This document shows positions 43,360 to 52,445 of a stretch of DNA of 64,000 bases, piece after piece (the first letter of the stretch is position 1; each line of letters starts with the position of its first letter). The stretch covers positions 360,740 through 424,739 of the forward strand of contig NZ_JAENJH010000005.1 of NCBI RefSeq assembly GCF_016595675.1, in the 5' to 3' direction. This DNA comes from Prauserella cavernicola. Lineage in GTDB: Bacteria > Actinomycetota > Actinomycetes > Mycobacteriales > Pseudonocardiaceae. A model generated the notes under the pieces. It had not been told where the DNA came from and did not search any database. It worked only from the letters and a program-made list of their open reading frames with translations. A program made the translations under genes and the position numbers.

Positions 43360-43388
43360 CCCAGTGTTCCTCTTGGAGAAACACTGGG
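43360..43388. promoter_or_regulatory. 29-bp near-perfect palindrome before the flavoprotein gene
   Basis: CCCAGTGTTCCTC, centre TTG, then GAGAAACACTGGG: thirteen-base arms with one mismatch. It lies just downstream of a likely minus-strand transcription start, as a repressor roadblock would. It is not similar to the IclR inverted repeat. Confidence 0.6.
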
Positions 43389-43401
43389 AACGCCTGCCGT
43401 C

Positions 43402-43431
43402 ATCGTGACACCTGCCCTGTCCACGAGTCAA
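43402..43431 (-). promoter_or_regulatory. possible promoter of the flavoprotein-amidohydrolase operon
   Basis: On the minus strand, -35 TTGACT (43431-43426), an 18-nt spacer and -10 CACGAT (43407-43402). The transcription start would be near 43395. Confidence 0.35.
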
Positions 43432-43561
43432 CGTTGCTCTTCGCTTGACGTGACACAAGGAGCAGTGCGAACTTGTTACACCAACGCCAGCGCGAAGGGG
43501 CGAAACACGACGGTAATGTCGTTCCCCCAGAAGAAACATCAACGGAAGGCAGGTACGCCCC

Positions 43562-44749
43562 ATGACGGACGCGCTGTCCGGGATCAGGGTTCTCGACACG
43601 GCAACGCTGTTCGCCGGTCCGCTGGCCGCGACGCTGCTGGCTGACTACGGCGCCGAGGTCATCAAGATCGAGCACCCGAAGGGCGACCCGGTGCGCAGTC
43701 ACGGCGCGCAGCGCGACGGCGTCGGGCTGTGGTGGAAGATGCTCGGCCGCGGCAAGAAAGCGACGACGCTCTACCTCGGCTCACCGGAGGGCCAGGAGAT
43801 CTTCCGCAAGATGGTCGCCGACGCCGACGTGGTGATCGAGAACTTCCGGCCGGGCACGCTGGAGCGCTGGGGACTCGGCTACGACGAGCTGCGCGAGATC
43901 AACCCCGGCATCGTGCTGGCGCGGGTCACCGGGTTCGGCCAGACCGGCCCGTACGCCAAGCGCCCCGGCTTCGGCACGCTGGCCGAGGCCATGAGCGGCT
44001 TCGCCGCCATCACCGGCGAGCCGGACGGCCCGCCGACGCTGCCCCCGTTCGGGCTCGCCGACGGCATCGCCGCGCTCACCACGGCGTTCGCGGTGATGAC
44101 GGCGCTGCGCGCGCGGGAGCACAGCGGCCACGGCCAGGTGGTGGACCTGGCCATCATCGAACCGATCCTCACACTGCTCGGCCCGCAGATCATCGCCTAC
44201 GACCAGCTGGGCGAGCTGCAGGAGCGCACCGGCAACCGCTCCACCAACAACGCGCCGCGCAACACCTACCGCACGCGCGACGGTGGCTGGGTCGCGATCT
44301 CCACCAGCGCGCAGTCCATCGCGGAGCGCGTGATGCGGCTGGTGGGCAGGCCCGAGCTGATCGACGAACCGTGGTTCGCCACCGGCGCTGAGCGCGCGAA
44401 GCACGCTGACGTGCTCGACGACGCCGTGGGCTCGTGGATCGCCGAGCGCGACCGCGAGGACGTGATCAAGGCGTTCGAAGAGGCACAGGCCGCGGTGGCG
44501 CCGATCTACACGGCGGCCGACATCATGACCGATCCGCAGTTCAACGCGCTCGGCACCATCGCGACGCTGATGGACGACGAACTGGGCCCCGTGCGCATGC
44601 AGAACGTGCTGTTCCGGCTCTCCGAGACGCCGGGCCGCATCACCTCCACCGGCGCTCCCGTCGGCGCGCACACGGAGGAGGTGCTCGGCCGCTACGGCGT
44701 CGAGGGCGAGCAGCTGGATCGGCTGCGCGAGCAGGGCGTGATCCGGTGA
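43562..44749 (+). CDS. family III CoA-transferase (CaiB/BaiF)
   Basis: 395 residues. It shows the family III pattern: GIRVLDTATLFAGPLAATLLADYGAEVIKIEHP, DVVIENFRPGTLERWGLGY, GFGQTGPYAKRPGFGTLAEAMSGFAAITGEPDGPP, and Asp195 in GHGQVVDLAIIEP as the expected catalytic Asp. It moves CoA from an acyl-CoA donor to a carboxylic acid. It is the first gene of an eight-gene run of overlapping or closely spaced genes, and next to a CitE-like lyase, the pair used in itaconate- or citramalate-type pathways. Confidence 0.92.
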   Translation: MTDALSGIRVLDTATLFAGPLAATLLADYGAEVIKIEHPKGDPVRSHGAQRDGVGLWWKMLGRGKKATTLYLGSPEGQEIFRKMVADADVVIENFRPGTLERWGLGYDELREINPGIVLARVTGFGQTGPYAKRPGFGTLAEAMSGFAAITGEPDGPPTLPPFGLADGIAALTTAFAVMTALRAREHSGHGQVVDLAIIEPILTLLGPQIIAYDQLGELQERTGNRSTNNAPRNTYRTRDGGWVAISTSAQSIAERVMRLVGRPELIDEPWFATGAERAKHADVLDDAVGSWIAERDREDVIKAFEEAQAAVAPIYTAADIMTDPQFNALGTIATLMDDELGPVRMQNVLFRLSETPGRITSTGAPVGAHTEEVLGRYGVEGEQLDRLREQGVIR

Positions 44750-45573
44750 GGAGCTGGCTCTACGTCCCCGGCGACCGGCCGGAGCGCATCGGCAAGGCGC
44801 TGGCCGCCGGTGCCGACGCGGTGATCCTGGACCTGGAGGACGCCGTCGCGCCCTCGGCCAAGGACGAGGCGCGCCGCACGGTCGTCGACACACTCGCGCG
44901 CGGCGAGCGGGCCTTCGTGCGGCTCAACGCCAGCGACAGTCCACACGGGATGGCCGATCTCACGGCGCTGGCCGCCGATCCCGGTGCACTCGCCGGGGTG
45001 CGGGTGCCCAAGTGCGAGGACCCGGACGAGCTGCGCCGGGTCGCGGACACGCTCGGCGTGGCCGTGTATCCCGTACTGGAGTCGGCGCTCGGCGTGGAGC
45101 ACGCCTACGCCCTGGCCACCGCGCACCCGCTCGTGGCGGGCATCTCGCTCGGCGAGGCCGACCTCGCGGCGGACCTGCGCGTGGCGGGCGGCGAGGCGCT
45201 GGCGTGGCCGCGCTCGCGCGTGGTGGTGGCGGCGCGCGCGGCCGGGCTGCCGAGCCCGGTGCAGAGCGTGTGGACCGCCGTGCGCGACCTCGACGGCCTG
45301 CGCGCCGACACCGAGGCGGGCAGGCGCGCCGGGTTCTTCGGGCGCTCGGTGATCCACCCGGCACAGATTTCCGTGGTGCACGAGGCCTCCGCCCCCGACG
45401 CCGAGGACGTCGAGTGGGCACGGTCCCTTGTGGACGCGGTGAGCGAGAACGGCACGGCGGCCTGGATCGACCAGTCCGGAAGCTTTGTCGACAAGGCGAT
45501 CGTGGAGCGAGCACTGTGGCTGCTCTCGATCGCGGGCGAGGACCAGCACGTCAAGGAAGGCCACACGTCATGA
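44746..45573 (+). CDS. CitE/HpcH-family CoA-ester lyase
   Basis: 275 residues, TIM-barrel: RSWLYVPGDRPERIGKALAAGADAVILDLEDAVAPSAKDEAR at the start, RLNASDSPHGMADL, VRVPKCEDPDEL, VYPVLESALGVEHA and FGRSVIHPAQISVVHEA. It probably splits a malyl-, citramalyl- or related 3-hydroxyacyl-CoA to acetyl- or propionyl-CoA plus a keto acid. GTG 44746 overlaps the CoA-transferase stop (GTGA). Confidence 0.92.
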   Translation: MRSWLYVPGDRPERIGKALAAGADAVILDLEDAVAPSAKDEARRTVVDTLARGERAFVRLNASDSPHGMADLTALAADPGALAGVRVPKCEDPDELRRVADTLGVAVYPVLESALGVEHAYALATAHPLVAGISLGEADLAADLRVAGGEALAWPRSRVVVAARAAGLPSPVQSVWTAVRDLDGLRADTEAGRRAGFFGRSVIHPAQISVVHEASAPDAEDVEWARSLVDAVSENGTAAWIDQSGSFVDKAIVERALWLLSIAGEDQHVKEGHTS

Positions 45574-46391
45574 CACGCACGCAGGATCCGCTGCTCGCCG
45601 CCGTCGCAGGTGGAGTCCGGCTGATCGAGCTCGGCCAGCCGTTCTTCACCGGCATGCCGTGCTCGCCCAACCACCCCGGGTTCCGGATGACGCTCATCCG
45701 CCGCCACGGCGACATGCAGCGCCCCGACGGCGGCTCGGCCGCCAACGAGATCATCGTGACCGGCGGCCACGTCGGCACCCACATCGACGCGCTCTCGCAC
45801 GTCAGCCACTGCGGCGAGCTGCACGGCGGCGTCGACGCGGCCGAGGCCCAGCAGGGCGGCGTGTTCACCACGCACGGCGCCGAGAACCTGCCCGGCCTGC
45901 TGCGCCGCGGCGTGCTGCTCGACGTGGCCGCCGTGCACGGGGTGCCGACGCTGCCCGCGGGCTACGGCGTCACCGCCGAGGACCTGCGGGCCGCCGCCGA
46001 CCGCGCGGGCGCCGAGCCCGGCGAGGGCGACGTGGCGCTGATCCGCACCGGCTGGGCCCGCAACTTCACCGACCCGCCCACCTACATGGGCAAGGAGACC
46101 GGCGTTCCCGGCGCCACGGTGGAGGCCGGACAGTGGCTCGCCGAGCGCGGCATCGTGGCGACCGGAGCCGACACCACGGCCTACGAGCAGATCCCGGCCG
46201 GAGCGGGCCACGCCGTGCTGCCCGTGCACCGCGTGCTGCTGGTCGAGTCGGGCATCTTCATCATGGAGCACCTGAACCTCGAGGCCATCGCCGAGGAAGG
46301 GCTCGGCGAGTTCACGTTCCTGCTCGCGCCGCTGCGCATCACCGGCGGCACCGGCTCCCCCATCCGGCCGCTCGCGGCGGTGAGCGCATGA
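45570..46391 (+). CDS. cyclase family protein (kynurenine formamidase-like)
   Basis: 273 residues with the metal-binding signature GGHVGTHIDALSH, earlier LIELGQPFFTGMPCSPNHPGF and later LIRTGWARNF and GADTTAYEQIPAG. The family hydrolyses formamides, lactams or similar linear/cyclic amides. It is a second hydrolase of the cluster beside the amidohydrolase. ATG 45570 overlaps the preceding stop (ATGA). Confidence 0.9.
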   Translation: MTRTQDPLLAAVAGGVRLIELGQPFFTGMPCSPNHPGFRMTLIRRHGDMQRPDGGSAANEIIVTGGHVGTHIDALSHVSHCGELHGGVDAAEAQQGGVFTTHGAENLPGLLRRGVLLDVAAVHGVPTLPAGYGVTAEDLRAAADRAGAEPGEGDVALIRTGWARNFTDPPTYMGKETGVPGATVEAGQWLAERGIVATGADTTAYEQIPAGAGHAVLPVHRVLLVESGIFIMEHLNLEAIAEEGLGEFTFLLAPLRITGGTGSPIRPLAAVSA

Positions 46392-47788
46392 CCACGCTGG
46401 TGCAGCGCCTGGCCGGGCTCGCCGACACCGTGCGCACCGAGGGCCTCGCTCCCGAGCTGCGTGACGACGCCGCGCGCCGGGTGCTCGACGTGCTCGGCAA
46501 CAGCCTCGCCGCCACGGCCGAGCCGCCCGCCGAGGCGGTCGGCGCGCTCGTGGCCGAGTGGGGCGGGCAGGGCCGCGCCACCGCGATCGGCGGCGCGAAG
46601 CTGCCCGAGCCCAGCGCCGCGCTGCTCAACGGGACACTGGCCCACTCGCTCGACTTCGACGACACGCACCTGCCCTCGGTGCTGCACCCGTCGGCGTCGG
46701 TGGTGCCCGCCGCGCTCGCGACCGCCGAATCGCGCGGCACGAGCGGCGCCGCGTTGCTCGACGCGATCGGCGTCGGCATCGAGGTGGCCGTGCGCGTGGG
46801 CATGGCGGGCTACGACCGGGAGCTGGGCAACTCCGTGTTCTTCGAGCGCGGCCTGCACGCCACGGCCATCTGCGGCGCGCTCGGCGGCGCCGTGGCCTCG
46901 GCGATGCTGTCCGATGTGGACGCCGACGGCATCGCCGACGCGCTGGGCATCGCGGCGAGCATGGGCTCGGGTCTGCTGGAGGCCAACCGCACGGGCGGCA
47001 CGGTCAAGCGCGTGCACTGCGGCTGGGCGGCACACGCCGCGGTGACCGCCGCGGGCCTGGCCCGCACCGGGATCACCGGACCGCCGACCGTGCTGGAGGG
47101 CAGGTTCGGCCTGCTGCAGGCGTTCTGCGGCGACCAGGTGGACCTCGACGCGCTCACCGACCGCCTCGGCGAGCACTGGGAACTGCCGGACATCTTCTTC
47201 AAGCCCTATCCCTGCAACCACTTCACCCACGCCGGCATCGACGCCGCGCTGCGGCTGCGGGCACAGGGAGTGGACCCCGCCGAGATCGAGAGCATCGAGC
47301 TGGGCGCACCGACGGCGGTGCTGCGCACCATCGGCGAGCCGCGCGAGGAGAAGGCGGTGCCCAAGTCGGGCTATCACGCGGCGTTCTCCGGGCCCTACAC
47401 CGTGGCCGCGGCGCTGCTCGGCGGCGGCGGGCTCGGTGTGTTCCACGAGGACTTCACCGACTCCGCGGCCGCCGACCCCGCCCGGCTCGCGCTCGCGGCG
47501 AAGGTCACGTGCGTGCCCGACGCGCACTGCGACGAGATCTTCCCGCACCAGTTCCCCGCTGTGCTGCGAGTGCGACTGCGCGACGGCCGCGAGCTCGAGG
47601 AGCGGGTGGACGCCAACCGCGGCGGCGACGGCAACCCGCTCTCCGCCGACGAACTCGCCACGAAGTTCCGGCTCAACGCCGCGCGGGCGGTCAGCGAGGA
47701 CCGGGCCCAGCGCATCACGGAGCTGACCTACGGCCTCGCCGCGCTGCCCTCCGTCTCGGCCCTGACCGACCAGCTGACCAGCGAGTAA
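46388..47788 (+). CDS. MmgE/PrpD family protein
   Basis: 466 residues with MmgE/PrpD blocks: LLNGTLAHSLDFDDTHLPSVLHPSASVVPAALATAE, GVGIEVAVRVGMAG, ERGLHATAICGALGGAVASAML, GTVKRVHCGWAAHAAVTAAGLARTGITGPPTVLEGRFGLLQAF and IFFKPYPCNHFTHAGIDAAL. Members include methylcitrate dehydratase, cis-aconitate decarboxylase and iminodisuccinate epimerase. It may dehydrate or isomerise an acid of the pathway. ATG 46388 overlaps the cyclase stop. Confidence 0.9.
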   Translation: MTTLVQRLAGLADTVRTEGLAPELRDDAARRVLDVLGNSLAATAEPPAEAVGALVAEWGGQGRATAIGGAKLPEPSAALLNGTLAHSLDFDDTHLPSVLHPSASVVPAALATAESRGTSGAALLDAIGVGIEVAVRVGMAGYDRELGNSVFFERGLHATAICGALGGAVASAMLSDVDADGIADALGIAASMGSGLLEANRTGGTVKRVHCGWAAHAAVTAAGLARTGITGPPTVLEGRFGLLQAFCGDQVDLDALTDRLGEHWELPDIFFKPYPCNHFTHAGIDAALRLRAQGVDPAEIESIELGAPTAVLRTIGEPREEKAVPKSGYHAAFSGPYTVAAALLGGGGLGVFHEDFTDSAAADPARLALAAKVTCVPDAHCDEIFPHQFPAVLRVRLRDGRELEERVDANRGGDGNPLSADELATKFRLNAARAVSEDRAQRITELTYGLAALPSVSALTDQLTSE

Positions 47789-47814
47789 GACCTAGACCAC
47801 AACGAGGTGAGCTC

Positions 47815-49134
47815 ATGACAACCACCCGCTTCCGCTGGGTCACGATCGGCCTGGTCGTGACGTTGATCGTCATCAACTACATCGACCGCAGCGCCGTGTC
47901 GTTCGCGGTGGGCCCGCTGCAGGACGAGTTCGGCATCACCGACACCCAGTACGGCGCGATCTCCAGCGCGTTCGCCATCGGGTACATGGTGTTCACGTTC
48001 CTAGCGGGATTCCTGGTCGACCGGTTCGGGCCACGGCGAGTGCTGCTGACGGCGATCATCATCTTCTCGCTGGCCACGGCGCTGATCCCGCTGGCGGGCG
48101 GGTTCGCCGGGCTGCTGCTCGTGCGGATCATCCTCGGCGCCGGCGAGGCGCCCGCCTTCCCCGGCGCGACGCGTGTGGTGAGCCGGTGGCTGCCCCAGAA
48201 GGAACAGGGCATCGCGCTCGCGCTCATCGGCGGCGTCGCGGTCTCGGGCAGCCTGCTGATCGCGAGCCCGCTGCTGACGCAGCTGATCGGGGTGACGGGC
48301 TGGCGCGGCATGTTCTGGGTGATGGCCGGGGTCGGCGTGGTGTGGGCCGTGCTCGCGCTGTGGCTGCTGCGCAACACTCCCGACGAGAGCCCGTACACCA
48401 GTGAGGCCGAGCGCGCCTACATCTCGCGGGGGCACAGCGCCGACGACGAGACGCCCGCCGACAAGGCGAACGTGAGCTGGCGCGAGCTGTTCACCAACCG
48501 CAACCTGTGGCTCGTCGCGATCGGCTTCTTCTCGTGGGGCTTCATGTTCTGGGGCTTCATGTACTGGCTGCCCGAGTACCTGCAGCGGGCGCACGGGCTG
48601 AGCCTCGAGAGCGTCGGTGCGTTCTCCATCGCCCCCTGGGCGGCGGGTGTGGTCGGCGCGCTCGTGGGTGGCGTGCTGGTGGACCGGATCTACGCCCGCA
48701 CCGGCAACGCGCGCAGCAGGCTCACGATCATCGGCTGCGCACTGCTGCTCGCGGGTGCCTCGCTGATCCCGGTGCTGCTGTCGCCGAGCCTCACGGTGTC
48801 GCTGATCTTCATCTCCCTCGGCGTCGGTTTCGGGTTCATCACCGGTGGCATCTGGTTCGTGGCCTCGATCGACGCGGCGCCGAACCAGCCGGCGAGCGCG
48901 GCGGGCTTCGTCGACGCGGCGTTCGCGCTGGCCGGCATCATCGCGCCGTCGATCATGGGCTTCGTCGTGGACCGCACGGGCACGTTCACCAGTGGGTTCG
49001 TGCTGATGAGCTGCCTGGTCGTGGTGAGCGCGGTGCTGCTGCTGTTCACCTCCGTCGACCCGCGCAAGGGGCAGGTGGCCGCCGCGCCCTCGGCGCAGGC
49101 CGACGAGAACGCGGCGTCCGGCGAGCAGCGGTGA
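47815..49134 (+). CDS. MFS transporter, anion:cation symporter-like
   Basis: 439 residues and 12 membrane segments. NYIDRSAVSFAVGPLQDEFGITDTQYGAISSAFAIGYMVFTFLAGFLVDRFGPRRVLL is the ACS-type first block (NYIDR, then D-RFG). Family members take up organic acids such as phthalate, galactonate or glucarate, so an organic anion import role fits the cluster. GAGGTGAG precedes the ATG. Its stop overlaps the next GTG. Confidence 0.92.
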   Translation: MTTTRFRWVTIGLVVTLIVINYIDRSAVSFAVGPLQDEFGITDTQYGAISSAFAIGYMVFTFLAGFLVDRFGPRRVLLTAIIIFSLATALIPLAGGFAGLLLVRIILGAGEAPAFPGATRVVSRWLPQKEQGIALALIGGVAVSGSLLIASPLLTQLIGVTGWRGMFWVMAGVGVVWAVLALWLLRNTPDESPYTSEAERAYISRGHSADDETPADKANVSWRELFTNRNLWLVAIGFFSWGFMFWGFMYWLPEYLQRAHGLSLESVGAFSIAPWAAGVVGALVGGVLVDRIYARTGNARSRLTIIGCALLLAGASLIPVLLSPSLTVSLIFISLGVGFGFITGGIWFVASIDAAPNQPASAAGFVDAAFALAGIIAPSIMGFVVDRTGTFTSGFVLMSCLVVVSAVLLLFTSVDPRKGQVAAAPSAQADENAASGEQR

Positions 49135-51134
49135 CCGGCCCGGTGCACGCGGCACTCGCCCCCGTCGAGGTGGGCGGGGTGCCGCTGCGCAACCGCGTGT
49201 TCGTGCCGGGCCACACCACCAACTTCGGCCACGACAACCGGCCGACGTCGCGGCACGCCGACTACCACGCCGAGCGTGCCCGCGGCGGGGCCGGACTGAT
49301 CATCACCGAGGCCATCCGCGTACATCCGACGAGCGCGGGCAGGCACATCAGCCTCGGGTGCTTCGACGACGCGAGCATCCCGGCCTACGCCGAGATCGCC
49401 GATGCCGTCCACGCCGGGGGCGCGGCGATCTTCGCGCAGATCATGCACGCGGGCAGGCAGGCCAATGGCGACGCGACGCGCACGGCGGCGTGGTCGGCCT
49501 CGGCGTTGCCGTGGGCCACCGGGGCGCACGTGCCGCACGCCATGAGCACCCGCGACATCGCGACGGTGGTGACGGCGTTCGGCGCCGCGGCAGCGCGGAT
49601 GTCGCGCGCGGGCTACGACGGGCTCGAGGTGCACGCCGGGCACGGGCACCTGCTGCAGCAGTTCCTCTCACCGGCGACCAACCTCCGCACCGACTCCTAC
49701 GGCGGCGACGCCGACGGCCGACTGCGGCTGACGCGCGAGGTGCTCACCGCGGTGCGCGAGGCCGCGCCCGAGCTGCCGGTCGGGCTGCGGGTGAGCGCCG
49801 ACGAGTTCCTGCCGGGCGGGCTCGAACCCGCCGACGTGCTCGAGATCGTGGGCACGCTGCGCGAGGAGTTCCCGCTCGCCTTCGTGCACGTGAGCCACTC
49901 CGCTTATCACGGCAGCTGGTCGCTGGCCACGCAGATGGCCGACATGAGCTTCGGGCACGCACCGTTTCGCCACCACGCCGGGATGTTCCGGCGCGGGCTG
50001 CCCGGGCTCCCGGTGCTGGCCGTGTGCAGGCTCGACAGCGTCGAGGAGGCCGCCGAACTGATCACCGGCGGCGAGGCCGACCTCGTGGGACTGGCCAGGC
50101 CGCACATCGCCGACCCGCACCTGGTGCGCAAGGCGGCCGAGGGCCGCTCGCACGAGACCCGCTCGTGCGTGGCGTGCAACCAGGGCTGCATCGGCAGGGT
50201 GGAGCTGAACCTGCCGATCTCGTGCGTGGTGAACCCGGAGGTCGGCGCCGAGCGCGTGTGGTCCGGCGTCCACAGTGGAGCGCCGTCGAGCGGCAGCGTG
50301 CTGGTGGTGGGCGGCGGCCCCGCGGGGCTGGAGGCCGCGCTCTCCGCGCACCGTGCGGGCAGGCGCGTGACGCTCGTGGAGGCCGCCGACCGGCTCGGCG
50401 GGCAGGTCGCGCTCGCCGCGCGGGTGCCCGGCCGCGAGCGGCTGGGGCTGCTCACCGCCGAACTGGAACGCGACGTGCTGGCCGCCGGGATCACCGTGCA
50501 AACCGGAGTTCGGGCCGACGCCGAACTGGTGCGGGAGGCTGGCGCCGACGACGTGGTGCTCGCGACGGGATCGGTGCCGGTGCGCCGGGAGCTGCCCGGC
50601 GGCCCGCCCGTGCTCGACACGTGGCAGGCCGTCGAGGCCGTGTGCGGCGAGGCGCCGGTGCCGCCGGTGGTGGTGATCCGCGACGACTGCGGCAGCTGGG
50701 CGGCGGCCTCACTCGCCGAGGCCTACGCGCGGCGAGGTGCGCGGGTGCACCTCGTGTCGCCGTCGGCGTCGTACAGCGCACAGGTCACGACCTACTCGCG
50801 GCTGGCACTGACCCGGCGGTTCACCGAGCTCGGCGTGCGCGTGCACCTGCTGCGCGCCCTCGACACGAGCGGCGCCGACGGCGTGCTGCTCACCGACCCC
50901 ATCTCCGGCGGCACCGAACGGCTCCCCGGCGTGGGCGTGGTGGTCGACGCCGGAGCCGCGAGCGCGGCCGACGTGCTGCTGCACGAGCTCGCCGACGTCG
51001 CTCGCGTGCACGTCGCGGGCGACGCGAACGCGCCGCGCACCGCGCTCGAAGCCGTCTACGAGGGCCGGGTCGCGGGTGCCGTGCACTCGGCCCACTCCGA
51101 CCCGCAACCGGTGCTGCTCGCACTGTCCCGCTGA
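49131..51134 (+). CDS. old yellow enzyme-type 2,4-dienoyl-CoA reductase-like flavoprotein
   Basis: 667 residues in three parts: an FMN TIM barrel (RNRVFVPGHTTNFG, GLEVHAGHGHLLQQFLSPATNLRTDSYGG, VGLARPHIADP), a 4Fe-4S cluster with Cys346, 349, 353 and 365 (CVACNQGCIG...ISC), and a C-terminal FAD/NAD part (VLVVGGGPAGLEAALSAHRAGRRVTLVEAADRLGGQ). This is the layout of 2,4-dienoyl-CoA reductase and trimethylamine dehydrogenase. The usual FMN-barrel catalytic Tyr/His set cannot be confirmed by eye. It reduces an enoyl-type intermediate or demethylates an amine. Confidence 0.9.
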   Translation: MTGPVHAALAPVEVGGVPLRNRVFVPGHTTNFGHDNRPTSRHADYHAERARGGAGLIITEAIRVHPTSAGRHISLGCFDDASIPAYAEIADAVHAGGAAIFAQIMHAGRQANGDATRTAAWSASALPWATGAHVPHAMSTRDIATVVTAFGAAAARMSRAGYDGLEVHAGHGHLLQQFLSPATNLRTDSYGGDADGRLRLTREVLTAVREAAPELPVGLRVSADEFLPGGLEPADVLEIVGTLREEFPLAFVHVSHSAYHGSWSLATQMADMSFGHAPFRHHAGMFRRGLPGLPVLAVCRLDSVEEAAELITGGEADLVGLARPHIADPHLVRKAAEGRSHETRSCVACNQGCIGRVELNLPISCVVNPEVGAERVWSGVHSGAPSSGSVLVVGGGPAGLEAALSAHRAGRRVTLVEAADRLGGQVALAARVPGRERLGLLTAELERDVLAAGITVQTGVRADAELVREAGADDVVLATGSVPVRRELPGGPPVLDTWQAVEAVCGEAPVPPVVVIRDDCGSWAAASLAEAYARRGARVHLVSPSASYSAQVTTYSRLALTRRFTELGVRVHLLRALDTSGADGVLLTDPISGGTERLPGVGVVVDAGAASAADVLLHELADVARVHVAGDANAPRTALEAVYEGRVAGAVHSAHSDPQPVLLALSR

Positions 51135-51144
51135 AAGGAGAGCC

Positions 51145-51576
51145 ATGACCGACCTCAAACCGCTCTACACGGCGACCGTCGAGGCCACCGGCGGCAGGGC
51201 GGGCACCGCCCGTTCGCGCACCGGGTCGCTGGAGGTGACGCTCGCACGCCCCGCCGAGCGCGGCACCGGCGCGGGCACCGACCCGGAGGAGCTGTTCGCC
51301 GCGGGCTACGCGGCCTGCTTCGCCAGCGCCATGACCGTGGCGGCCCGGCGCGAGAAGGTGCGCCTCGGCCCGTGCACGGTGAGCGGTTCGGTGACGCTGG
51401 GCGAGCAGCCCGACGGCCGTTACGCGCTCGCGGTGCACCTCGAGGTCGACGCCCCGGAGTGCGCGCCGGCCGAGCTGCGCACCGTGGTCGCCACCGCCGA
51501 CACCCTGTGCCCGTACTCCAACGCCCTTCGCGACGGTGCGCCCGTGACCATCGAGCTGGCGGAGCGGGCCGCGTGA
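51145..51576 (+). CDS. ohr: organic hydroperoxide resistance protein (Ohr, OsmC family)
   Basis: 143 residues with the two catalytic cysteines of Ohr: ELFAAGYAACFASAM and TLCPYSNAL. The N-terminal LYTATVEATGGRAGTARS is also typical. It reduces organic peroxides with lipoylated partners. AAAGGAG lies just before the ATG. Its stop overlaps the SDR start (GTGA). Finding it inside the catabolic operon suggests that the pathway or its flavoenzymes make peroxides. Confidence 0.92.
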   Translation: MTDLKPLYTATVEATGGRAGTARSRTGSLEVTLARPAERGTGAGTDPEELFAAGYAACFASAMTVAARREKVRLGPCTVSGSVTLGEQPDGRYALAVHLEVDAPECAPAELRTVVATADTLCPYSNALRDGAPVTIELAERAA

Positions 51577-52346
51577 ACCCCGCGGCCGACCGGACGGCGC
51601 TGACCGGGCTGACGGCCGTGGTCACCGGCGCCGCACAGGGCATCGGCGTGGCGATCGCGCAGCGGCTGGCCGCCGCGGGGGCCACCGTGGCGATGGCCGA
51701 TCTCGCCGAGCCGGGCACGTGGACCGGCGCGCGGGACGGTGTCGCCGCTGTGGGCACGGAACCGAGCACGCACCGCGTGGACGTGCGCTCCGCCGAGAGC
51801 TGCCGCGAACTGGTGCGCGAGGTCCAGGATCGTCACGGCGGGTTCGACGTACTGGTCAACAACGCCGGGGTGAACTCGCGCGGCGCCGCCGAGGAACTGT
51901 CCGAACAGGACTGGCAGGACCCGATCGACGTCAACCTCTCCGGCACGTTCCGGATGTGCCAGGCCGCGTTCCCCGCGCTCACCGAGTCGGCATCGCCGAG
52001 CATCGTGAACCTCACGTCCACCGCGGGCCAGGTCGCGGTGCCCGGCTGCGCCGGCTACGCCGTGAGCAAGGCGGGGATCCTGCACCTCACCCGGGTCCTG
52101 GCGCTGGAGTGGGCGGGCAACGACATCCGCGTCAACGCGGTGGGGCCGACGATCGTGCCCACCGAGATGAACGCCGACGTCCGCGCCAGCGAGGAGTACC
52201 TGACCGACAAGCTCGCGTCGATCCCCTTGGGCCGAATGGTCGAACCCGCCGAAGTCGCCGACAGCGTCGCGTTTCTCGCCTCGCCCGCCGCGGCCATGAT
52301 CACCGGGCACACGCTCTTCGTCGACGGCGGCGTCGTACTCGGCTGA
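51573..52346 (+). CDS. short-chain dehydrogenase/reductase (SDR)
   Basis: 257 residues, classical SDR: TGxxxGIG as TGAAQGIG, NNAG in VLVNNAGVNSRG, active-site Ser in SIVNLTSTAG, YxxxK as YAVSK, and the tail LASPAAAMITGHTLFVDGG. An acid after strand 2 (MADLAE) suggests NAD(H). It is the last gene of the eight-gene operon. Confidence 0.92.
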   Translation: MNPAADRTALTGLTAVVTGAAQGIGVAIAQRLAAAGATVAMADLAEPGTWTGARDGVAAVGTEPSTHRVDVRSAESCRELVREVQDRHGGFDVLVNNAGVNSRGAAEELSEQDWQDPIDVNLSGTFRMCQAAFPALTESASPSIVNLTSTAGQVAVPGCAGYAVSKAGILHLTRVLALEWAGNDIRVNAVGPTIVPTEMNADVRASEEYLTDKLASIPLGRMVEPAEVADSVAFLASPAAAMITGHTLFVDGGVVLG

Positions 52347-52445
52347 GCCACTCCCGCGCCACGGGGCCGAGATCGCGCGGAGGACGCAGCGCCATACCAT
52401 GTTCTGTCTCCGTCCCCAACGGCCAAGACAGCGTGGAGCAGCCCC

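Noticed and set aside
43328..43384. A longer flavoprotein starting MFLQEEHWAKSG
   Set aside because: The added 19 residues come from the 29-bp palindrome and have no match to the FAD-binding N-terminus; ATG 43327 gives a normal start.
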